Shown in pieces: positions 1 to 5,293 of a DNA stretch of 7,764 nt. The notes under the pieces were generated by a model, which was not told the origin of the DNA, ran no database searches, and worked only from the letters and a program-made list of their open reading frames with translations. The position numbers and the translations under genes were made by a program. Origin of the DNA: JBDUDR01 sp040002845 (lineage in GTDB: Bacteria > Actinomycetota > Actinomycetes > Propionibacteriales > Nocardioidaceae); contig JBDUDR010000137.1 in the NCBI GenBank assembly GCA_040002845.1, positions 1 through 7,764 on the forward strand. The letters are read 5' to 3'. The stretch's first letter is position 1, and each line of letters begins with the position of its first letter.

Positions 1-721
1 TGCGTCCGGGGCCGGGCCACTGCGTGTGCTTGTGGTAGACGAGCAGCAGCATGTGAGCCGTGAGCAGCCCGATCAGCAGCCCGGGGATCAGCAGGACGTG
101 GGCGACATACAGGCGGGGCACCAGTATGTCGCCCGGGAACTCGCCGCCGAAGACGAAGTAGGAGATGTACGTGCCGACGACCGGGACGGATCGCATGAGT
201 CCTTCGGCAATCCTCAGTCCGGTGCCGGAGAGCAGGTCATCGGGAAGGGAGTATCCCGCGAATCCCTCGATCAGACCGAACTGCAACAAGCCCAAGCCGA
301 CCAGCCAGTTGATCTCACGCGGCTTGCGGAAGGCGCCGGTGAAGAAGATGCGCAGCATGTGCACCGTGATGGCGGCCATGAAGATGTTGGCCGCCCAATG
401 ATGGATCTGCCGCATCAGCAGTCCACCACGCACATCGAAGGAGATGTTGAGCGTGGACTCGTACGCCTCCGACATGTGGAGACCGCGCAGGGGCAGGTAG
501 GTACCCTGGTAGGTCGTCTCGGTCTGAGATGGCACGAACCACAGGGTGAGGAAGACGCCGGTGAGCAGCAGGATGACGAACGACCACAAGGCGATCTCAC
601 CCAGCATGAACGACCAGTGATCCGGGAACACCTTGCGCACCTGTTTCTTGACGAGCCCGGCCAGACCGACCCGCTCGTCAAGCCACTTGACCGGCCCGGC
701 TGCCGGGTTGCGCGCGCTCAT
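1..721 (-). CDS. qcrB: Cytochrome bc1 complex cytochrome b subunit (QcrB), 5' part only
   Basis: Membrane cytochrome b of the menaquinol:cytochrome c reductase. It binds the two b haems and forms the quinol sites of the bcc-aa3 supercomplex. Only the first 240 codons are present, and the C-terminal part runs off the left edge. Helix B carries H107 (in IHHWAAN) and H121 (VHMLR). Helix D carries H208 (YVAHVLL) and H223 (TAHMLLL). These are the expected four haem ligands. The helix D pair is 15 residues apart, the spacing known for b6-type and Gram-positive cytochromes b rather than the 14 of mitochondrial ones. A hydrophobic helix covers about residues 42-63. The ATG at 721 lies 8 bp after the qcrA stop. 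The GAGGGTGA that ends qcrA and a nearer GAGG can serve as ribosome binding site. It is the last visible gene of the ctaE-qcrC-qcrA-qcrB operon. Identification is firm from motifs plus operon order. Confidence 0.96.
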   Translation of the reverse strand, partial: MSARNPAAGPVKWLDERVGLAGLVKKQVRKVFPDHWSFMLGEIALWSFVILLLTGVFLTLWFVPSQTETTYQGTYLPLRGLHMSEAYESTLNISFDVRGGLLMRQIHHWAANIFMAAITVHMLRIFFTGAFRKPREINWLVGLGLLQFGLIEGFAGYSLPDDLLSGTGLRIAEGLMRSVPVVGTYISYFVFGGEFPGDILVPRLYVAHVLLIPGLLIGLLTAHMLLLVYHKHTQWPGPGR

Positions 722-729
722 GCCTCAGA

Positions 730-1773
730 TCACCCTCGTTCCCAAAAACTCGGGCCAACCGGTTCGTAGAAACCGTGCGTGGCAATGATATAGCCCTCGC
801 CATCGAGACCGATCGGAAGTTGTGGCAGCGATCTGGCCGCCGGTCCGAAGATCACTTTCGCGTTGTTGGCGAGATCGAACGTCGACTGGTGACATGGGCA
901 GAGCAGGTTGTGGGTCTGCTGCTCCCACAAGCTGATCGGGCAGCCCAGGTGCGTGCAGATCTTGGAGAAGCACAAGATGCCGTCCACCCCCCAGTCCTTG
1001 CGCTGGGGGTACGGATGGATGTCCTCCGGCAGCATGCGGACCAAGATCACCGCTGCCTTTGCCTTGGCGTCCTGCAGCTCGACCCCTTCGAACCGGCTCG
1101 GGATCACCTTCCCCTTTGCGCTGACCTGCGGGAAGAACACCGCCGGCTCGGCGTTGACGAGCTGGCCGATCTGCACGTCTGACGGCCTGATCGGCGTACC
1201 GGTGACGTCGTTGACGACCCGGATGCCCCGGGCCCACACGGTCCGCTCGGGGCTGTTACCCGGCAACGGACCCAGGTCCCGTAGCAACACGATGGTGGGG
1301 AGACCAAGAGCGCCGAGTGCACCGATCAGGCTGTTGCGGATCATCCGTCGCCGGCCGAAGCCCGACTCTTCGGTGCCGGCGGCAATATCCGCTAGGACCG
1401 TCTCGCGGTCGCTCTGCGAAGAAGCAGAGGTGTGCCGGTACTCGATGATCTCGTGGTCACCCATCAGCTTCTTGGCCCACTGGATCGCGCCGATGCCGAT
1501 GAGCAGCAGGCCCAGGCCGAGCGTCACACCCAAGGCGACGTTGGACGCGTCGTAGCCGATGAACGTCTCGCCCCGGTCGATGGTGAAGTAGGCAACGCAG
1601 AAGGCGACCATGAGCAGAGCCGCGAGCCCGAACATGGCAGAGATGGCCCGCTCGGTGGCCTTCTCGACCGCGGGGTCGATGTCGGCCAGCCGGTATTCGT
1701 GCTCGGGCAACCCTGGGTTGGCGAACGGCTCATCACCCTCGGTTGTCTGCTCGATCTCGTGGTCATCGCTCAT
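730..1773 (-). CDS. qcrA: Cytochrome bc1 complex Rieske iron-sulfur subunit (QcrA)
   Basis: Carries the [2Fe-2S] cluster that takes an electron from menaquinol at the QcrB site and passes it to QcrC. The protein has 347 residues. The C-terminal Rieske domain shows CTHLGC at 273-278 and CPCH at 292-295: C273, H275, C292 and H295 are the cluster ligands, and C278 and C294 form the usual disulfide. Ahead of it are three hydrophobic helices at about 45-63, 77-98 and 147-165. The three-helix N-terminus is typical of actinobacterial QcrA, where most bacterial Rieske proteins have one. An upstream in-frame ATG at 1848 exists, but ATG 1773 is chosen. It has GAGGT five to six bases upstream, gives the family-like acidic start MSDDHEIEQ, and overlaps the qcrC stop by one base (TGATG), which implies translational coupling. 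Length and motifs agree with the family. Confidence 0.96.
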   Translation of the reverse strand: MSDDHEIEQTTEGDEPFANPGLPEHEYRLADIDPAVEKATERAISAMFGLAALLMVAFCVAYFTIDRGETFIGYDASNVALGVTLGLGLLLIGIGAIQWAKKLMGDHEIIEYRHTSASSQSDRETVLADIAAGTEESGFGRRRMIRNSLIGALGALGLPTIVLLRDLGPLPGNSPERTVWARGIRVVNDVTGTPIRPSDVQIGQLVNAEPAVFFPQVSAKGKVIPSRFEGVELQDAKAKAAVILVRMLPEDIHPYPQRKDWGVDGILCFSKICTHLGCPISLWEQQTHNLLCPCHQSTFDLANNAKVIFGPAARSLPQLPIGLDGEGYIIATHGFYEPVGPSFWERG

Positions 1774-2585
1774 CAAGACCTCGCCCCGTTCGCGCCAATC
1801 CAGATTGCCGCGGCCACCAGAGCGGTCATCCCGACGACCCACCCCCACAGACCTTCACCGGTTGCGCCGAGGGCGCCCAAGCCGGCGCCCCCGTAGGAAG
1901 GCTGCTGGTTGAGATGGTCGAGATAGGCGATGATGTCGCGCTTGTCCTCTGGGGTCATCACACCGTCGGAGAAGACTGGCATCTGCTGCGGCCCGGTGAC
2001 CATCGCCTCGTATATGTACTTCGGCTCGACTCCGAGGATGGGCGGAGCAAACCGGCCTCGGGGGAGAGCCCCGCCCGAGCCGCTGAAGTTGTGGCAGGCG
2101 GTGCAGTTGGTACGGAACAGCTCGCCGCCGTTGACGACCTGCCCTTGAGTCGCGTTGGTCACGTCGTAGTAATTCGCACTCGGCACGGACGGGCCCGGCC
2201 CCAGGGAGGCGATGTAGGCGGCCAGCGCCTCTATCTCCGCCTCGTCGTACTGCGGTGGCTTGGCCAGCGCCTGGGTGCCGGGCTGCGCCAGCGGCATCCG
2301 GCCGGTGCCGACCTGGAAGTCGACGGCGGCAGCGCCGACCCCGACCAGCGACGGGCCGTAGTTGGTGTCTGCGGACGTCATGGTGCCTTCACCGTTGAGC
2401 CCATGGCACGTCGCGCAGCCGACCAGGAAGATCTGATGACCTTTGCTGACCAGGTCCGAGTTCGACGCGCTGGCATCCGAGGACGGCGCCAACGACGCAT
2501 AGACGCCTGCGGCGATGAACAGACCTAGCAACACCACGACCAGACCCGCGAGCGGGTGGCGGCGCCGGGCGGACAGGAATCGCAC
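1773..2585 (-). CDS. qcrC: Cytochrome bc1 complex dihaem cytochrome c subunit (QcrC)
   Basis: Membrane-anchored dihaem c-type cytochrome that carries electrons from the Rieske protein to CuA of the aa3 oxidase, replacing a soluble cytochrome c. The 270 residues begin with a short basic stretch and a hydrophobic signal/anchor at about 11-32. Two class I cytochrome c domains follow. The first has CATCH (57-61) with probable distal Met97 in GTGRMP. The second has CTACH (161-165) with probable distal Met202 in GPQQMP. A C-terminal membrane helix (about 246-265) ends in IGANGARS, the usual QcrC tail. A longer frame reaches ATG 2645, but that would overlap ctaE by 40 bases. GTG 2585 is preferred, with GAGGAC five bases upstream and 20 bp after the ctaE stop. 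The first domain has a somewhat longer loop between CATCH and GPSL than I would expect. Haem attachment is predicted to be extracytoplasmic. Confidence 0.96.
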   Translation of the reverse strand: MRFLSARRRHPLAGLVVVLLGLFIAAGVYASLAPSSDASASNSDLVSKGHQIFLVGCATCHGLNGEGTMTSADTNYGPSLVGVGAAAVDFQVGTGRMPLAQPGTQALAKPPQYDEAEIEALAAYIASLGPGPSVPSANYYDVTNATQGQVVNGGELFRTNCTACHNFSGSGGALPRGRFAPPILGVEPKYIYEAMVTGPQQMPVFSDGVMTPEDKRDIIAYLDHLNQQPSYGGAGLGALGATGEGLWGWVVGMTALVAAAIWIGANGARS

Positions 2586-2605
2586 CGAAGGTCCTCGTTC
2601 CGTTG

Positions 2606-3253
2606 CTACTGGATCAGGTAGATGGTCGTGAACAGGGCGATCCACACGATGTCGACGAAGTGCCAGTAGTAGGACACCACTATCGCGGTGACGGCGTGCT
2701 CGTGGGTGAACCTGCGGGCCATGAAGGTGCGACCAAGCACGAACAAGAAGGCGATCAGCCCCCCTGTCACATGCAGACCGTGGAACCCCGTCGCGAGATA
2801 GAAGATCGAGCCGTACGGGGACGCTGGGATCGTCACGTTCTCACGAAACAGTTCGGCGTACTCGAACACCTGACCGCCGATGAAGAACGACCCCATCGCG
2901 TAGGTCAGGACGAACCACTCGCGTAGCCCCCACTGCAAGACGTTGAGCATGGAGCCGGATCGGCGGACCTCACCCCGCTCGGCGGCGAAGACACCCATCT
3001 GGCAGGTCACGGACGAGAGAACAAGGACCGTCGTGTTGACGGAGGCGAACGGGACGTTGAGCTTCAGTGTCTCGGTCGCCCACAGCTCGGGGCTCACCGC
3101 GCGGATCGTGAAGTAGATGGCGAACAGCGCAGCAAAGAACATCAACTCGCTGGCGAGCCAGACGATGGTGCCGACGCTGACCATCGAGGGGCGGTCGTGC
3201 TGCCCAACCAGACGGGAGGCTGGAACCGTCGTCGAAGCTGCCACGTCGGCCAT
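2606..3253 (-). CDS. ctaE: Cytochrome c oxidase subunit III (CtaE)
   Basis: Structural subunit III of the aa3-type haem-copper oxidase, which binds the catalytic subunit I in the membrane. From ATG 3253 the protein has 215 residues and five hydrophobic helices, as in other actinobacterial CtaE, against seven in many other groups. Conserved stretches include VSVGTIVWLASELMFFAALF in helix 1, TCQMGVFAAERGE after helix 2, YGSIFYLATGFHGLHVTGG in helix 4 and SYYWHFVDIVWIALF in helix 5. A start at ATG 3298 (230 residues) is also open. I prefer 3253 because it gives the short polar N-terminus usual for the family and has an upstream GGAGG (3267-3271). That GGAGG is about 13 bases away, which is long, so the start is uncertain. 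First gene of the ctaE-qcrCAB operon; the stop is 20 bp before qcrC. Other oxidase subunits (ctaC, ctaD, ctaF) are not in view. Confidence 0.95.
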   Translation of the reverse strand: MADVAASTTVPASRLVGQHDRPSMVSVGTIVWLASELMFFAALFAIYFTIRAVSPELWATETLKLNVPFASVNTTVLVLSSVTCQMGVFAAERGEVRRSGSMLNVLQWGLREWFVLTYAMGSFFIGGQVFEYAELFRENVTIPASPYGSIFYLATGFHGLHVTGGLIAFLFVLGRTFMARRFTHEHAVTAIVVSYYWHFVDIVWIALFTTIYLIQ

Positions 3254-3340
3254 TATGTCGGTCCCGCCTCCGTCGAATCCGCCGACCCCCGGGGCCATCG
3301 CTGAAGGCGCCGTTCGGTCACCCCAGGGAGTTCGAGAAAC

Positions 3341-3346
3341 ACCCTA
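3341..3346 (-). promoter_or_regulatory. Candidate -10 box for the ctaE-qcrCAB operon
   Basis: On the minus strand these bases read TAGGGT, a fit to the actinobacterial sigma-A-like -10 (TANNNT). Transcription would begin near 3334, giving a leader of roughly 80 bases to the preferred ctaE start or about 36 to the upstream ATG. No convincing -35 is seen. It lies in the divergent gap between ctaE and the receiver-like gene, the only gap in which this operon's promoter is expected. Weak evidence from one hexamer. Confidence 0.35.
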
Positions 3347-3385
3347 GACCAGCAGGGCCCGCCGCTGCGGTATGCCGGTGGCGGG

Positions 3386-3391
3386 TAGCAT
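3386..3391 (+). promoter_or_regulatory. Candidate leaderless promoter (-10) for the receiver-like gene
   Basis: TAGCAT matches TANNNT and is followed by seven bases and then the GTG at 3399. This is the geometry of leaderless transcripts in actinobacteria, where RNA starts at the first base of the start codon. No Shine-Dalgarno-like run precedes the GTG, which agrees. No clear -35 is visible. Confidence 0.45.
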
Positions 3392-3398
3392 CTGGCGC

Positions 3399-3824
3399 GT
3401 GACCGGCCAGCCGAACTCGTCGACGGGTGACCCGATCGATGTCTTGGTGTACAGCGACGACTCCAACACGAGGGCGAGCGTCCTTGGCGCGCTGGGTCCC
3501 CGCCCGCATCCGGACCTGCCGCCGTTCAGGTACGTCGAGTGCGCCACCGAGCCGGTCGTGATCCAGCACCTTGACTCCGGCACGATCGATCTCGCGATTC
3601 TCGACGGCGAGGCGGTGCCCGCCGGCGGGATGGGAATCGCCCGCCAGGTGAAGGACGAGATCTACCGCTGTCCGCCGATCCTGGTGCTGACCGGGCGGGT
3701 GGAGGATGCCTGGCTGGCTACCTGGTCGCGTGCGGATGCCGTGGTGCCTCACCCCATCGATCCCATCGCGTTGGCCGAAGCGGTGGTCAGGCTGGTACGC
3801 CCGATCTCCAGCCCCGCTCGCTGA
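3399..3824 (+). CDS. Stand-alone receiver-like (pseudo-REC) protein, atypical
   Basis: A 141-residue protein that is essentially one response-regulator receiver fold with no output domain. Beta-1 ends in VLVYSDD (acidic pair D20, D21). Beta-3 is LAILDGEA with the phospho-acceptor position D69. Beta-4 is ILVLTGR with the switch Thr T98. The beta-5 position that is normally Lys-Pro reads HP (H118-P119, in ADAVVPHPIDP). Loss of that Lys usually means altered or absent phosphorylation control, so a phosphorylation-independent role is likely (inference). No histidine kinase is nearby. An in-frame ATG at 3372 is possible, but GTG 3399 fits the promoter geometry. It is divergent from ctaE and 47 bp (or 35 bp to an alternative start) ahead of trpD. 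From memory, similar proteins are widespread in actinobacteria and often named only 'response regulator'. The actual role is unknown to me. Confidence 0.85.
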   Translation: MTGQPNSSTGDPIDVLVYSDDSNTRASVLGALGPRPHPDLPPFRYVECATEPVVIQHLDSGTIDLAILDGEAVPAGGMGIARQVKDEIYRCPPILVLTGRVEDAWLATWSRADAVVPHPIDPIALAEAVVRLVRPISSPAR

Positions 3825-3871
3825 CCGAGCCGCAGGACCCGTGCTCGCCCGACTCGAAGGTGGTGCCTGAC

Positions 3872-4906
3872 GTGGCGGACCACAGTTGGCCCGACGTCTT
3901 GTCCGGCCTCGTCGCGGGCCGGGACCTGACCAGGGACCAGACGGCCTGGGCGATGCGCGAGATCCTGGGCGGTGAGGCTTCGCCGGCGCAGATCGCCGGA
4001 TTCGCGCTGACCTTGCGTGCCAAGGGCGAGACCGTGGCCGAGGTCGAGGGTCTGGTCAGCACGATGTATGAGCACGCGCTGACCATCGACGTGCCGGGCC
4101 GGGTGATCGACCTGGTCGGTACGGGCGGTGACCGTGCGCACACTGTCAACATCACCACGATGGCGGCGATCGTTGTCGCGGGTGTCGGGATCCCCGTCGT
4201 CAAGCACGGTAACCGGGCAGCGTCCTCGCAGTGCGGGACGGCGGACGTACTCGAAGCGCTCGGTGTTCGACTCGACCTCGCCCCGGAGCGTGTTGCAGAA
4301 GTGTGCCAGGAGGCCGGGATCACGTTCTGCTTCGCGCCTGTCTTCCATCCCGCCCTACGTCACGCTGCCGCGCCCCGACGCGAGCTGGGGGTTGCGACGA
4401 CCTTCAACTTCCTCGGACCGTTGGCCAACCCGGCTCGCCCACCCGTCCAAGCGGTCGGGTGTGCAGACTTGCGGATGGCTCCGATCCTGGCCGGCGTGTT
4501 GGCGAGCCGCGGGACCGATGCTCTGGTGTTCAGGGGGGACGACGGGCTTGACGAGCTGACCCCCACCACCACATCTCAGGTGTGGGTCGTATCCGCAGGG
4601 AAAACCGATCAGCGGGTGCTCGACCCATCCGACTTCGGCATCGCCCGGTGCACGCTGGATGATCTGCGTGGGGGAGACCCGGCCTTCAACGCCGCAGTCG
4701 TCGGTCGGGTGCTGTCTGGGGAAACTGGCCCGATCCGAGACGCGGTCCTGTTGAACGCGGGAGCAGCCTTGGCTGTGTACCAGCCGTCCGCGGACTCACT
4801 GGACCAACGGGTCGCTGCCGGCATCGAGCGCGCGACTCGGTCGGTGGACTCTGGCGCCGCCTCCGTGGCACTCAAGCGATGGGTCGAAGTCTCCTCCACC
4901 GCCTAA
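3872..4906 (+). CDS. trpD: Anthranilate phosphoribosyltransferase (TrpD)
   Basis: Second committed step of tryptophan synthesis in the cytosol: transfers the phosphoribosyl group from PRPP to anthranilate. The protein has 344 residues from GTG 3872, normal for the family. After an alpha-helical N-terminal domain, the PRPP loop GTGGD lies at about 83-87, followed by AHTVNITTMAA. KHGNRAASSQCGTADVLEALG begins near 111, and FNFLGPLANPA (about 179-189) and DGLDELTPTTT (about 224-234) are the other family signatures. The anthranilate- and metal-binding segments all look intact. GTG codons at 3860 and 3863 are in frame too. I chose 3872 because AAGGTGGTG (3857-3865) is then a strong ribosome binding site six bases upstream; 3860 would add four residues. 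It stands apart from other trp genes and is probably co-transcribed with the receiver-like gene. No leader peptide or attenuator was seen ahead of it. trpD divergent from ctaE-qcrCAB is also the mycobacterial arrangement. Confidence 0.96.
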   Translation: MADHSWPDVLSGLVAGRDLTRDQTAWAMREILGGEASPAQIAGFALTLRAKGETVAEVEGLVSTMYEHALTIDVPGRVIDLVGTGGDRAHTVNITTMAAIVVAGVGIPVVKHGNRAASSQCGTADVLEALGVRLDLAPERVAEVCQEAGITFCFAPVFHPALRHAAAPRRELGVATTFNFLGPLANPARPPVQAVGCADLRMAPILAGVLASRGTDALVFRGDDGLDELTPTTTSQVWVVSAGKTDQRVLDPSDFGIARCTLDDLRGGDPAFNAAVVGRVLSGETGPIRDAVLLNAGAALAVYQPSADSLDQRVAAGIERATRSVDSGAASVALKRWVEVSSTA

Positions 4907-4909
4907 CGC

Positions 4910-4951
4910 CGATCCGACACTTATTCCGCGCGATCCGACACTTATATCGCG
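4910..4951. repeat. Two tandem copies of a 21-bp unit after trpD
   Basis: Copies span 4910-4930 and 4931-4951 and match at 19 of 21 positions. Both begin with the same 15 bases, CGATCCGACACTTAT, and end in CGCG. They differ only at the 16th and 17th bases. The unit begins 3 bp after the trpD stop and ends 6 bp before the Lrp-like gene's stop, so it fills almost the whole convergent gap. The TTAT/TATA core is more AT-rich than its surroundings. Its origin and function are unknown to me. Confidence 0.85.
4929..4951. terminator. Possible weak hairpin between convergent trpD and Lrp-like genes
   Basis: CGCGAT (4929-4934) and ATCGCG (4946-4951) are perfect inverted repeats around an 11-base loop. 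This is the only hairpin I see in the gap between the convergent stops. The stem is only six pairs and no T-run follows on either strand, so a terminator role is speculative. The same bases belong to the tandem repeat, which could be the real reason for the symmetry. Confidence 0.25.
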
Positions 4952-4957
4952 GGAGGG

Positions 4958-5236
4958 TTATTCGCTGCCGATTGAGAAGGCGGCCTCGAGGTCATGAGTC
5001 GAGTACGCCCGAAAGGCGATGTGAGTCTCGGTCGAACGTACGCCCGGCACCTTGTTGATCGTGTCCGGGATCACCTCGGCGATGTCGTCGTGGTGGCGCA
5101 CGCGTACCAGCGCGATCAGGTCGATGTCGCCAGTCACGGAGTAGACCTCGCTGACCCCATCGATCGCGGCGATCTTCTCGGCCACCTCTGGAATCGAGGC
5201 GACGTCGGCCTTGATGAACACGATGGCGGTGATCAC
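4958..5236 (-). CDS. Stand-alone Lrp/AsnC ligand-binding (RAM) domain protein
   Basis: A 92-residue protein that corresponds to the C-terminal effector domain of Lrp/AsnC regulators. It has a beta-strand opening (ITAIVFIKAD), a helix (SIPEVAEKIAAI), DGVSEVYSVTGDIDLIALVRVRHHDDIAEVI with the GD-x-D turn that lines the amino-acid pocket in this family, and the closing VPGVRSTETHIAFRAYS. The N-terminal helix-turn-helix is absent, so it cannot bind DNA in the usual way. Such proteins form dimers and higher oligomers and may sense an amino acid or partner with full-length Lrp proteins (family knowledge; the ligand here is unknown). The start is GTG 5236, with GGAGG (5241-5245) four bases upstream. 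It lies 57 bp downstream of the nuclease gene on the same strand and converges on trpD. A link to tryptophan is tempting from position only. Confidence 0.88.
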   Translation of the reverse strand: MITAIVFIKADVASIPEVAEKIAAIDGVSEVYSVTGDIDLIALVRVRHHDDIAEVIPDTINKVPGVRSTETHIAFRAYSTHDLEAAFSIGSE

Positions 5237-5278
5237 GGTGCCTCCACTACCAGGTCGGTCGACAGCAGGCTGGGTCCG

Positions 5279-5284
5279 AGCCTA
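5279..5284 (-). promoter_or_regulatory. Weak candidate -10 box for the Lrp-like gene
   Basis: Reads TAGGCT on the minus strand within the 57-bp gap after the nuclease gene, which would give a leader of about 36 bases. Only the TANNNT pattern supports it, with no -35 seen. Read-through from the nuclease gene is an equal possibility. Confidence 0.2.
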
Positions 5285-5293
5285 GGGGATCGC

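Noticed and set aside
26..769. Long plus-strand open frame opposite qcrB
   Set aside because: Highly charged, Gln/Asp/His-rich translation with no motif, antisense to a clear cytochrome b; a high-GC shadow frame.
725..1237. Minus-strand frame inside qcrA
   Set aside because: Out-of-frame shadow of the Rieske gene, whose cluster motifs are in another frame.
1743..2528. 261-codon plus-strand frame opposite qcrC
   Set aside because: Antisense to QcrC with both CxxCH motifs in the other strand; low-complexity Arg/Gly/Val composition and no family resemblance.
3318..3752. Minus-strand frame opposite the receiver-like gene
   Set aside because: Antisense; the plus-strand frame carries the receiver motifs, while this one is Arg/His-rich with no domain.
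4907..4957. Strong intrinsic terminator between convergent genes
   Set aside because: Only a six-pair inverted repeat without a T-run; kept as a low-confidence hairpin rather than a real terminator.
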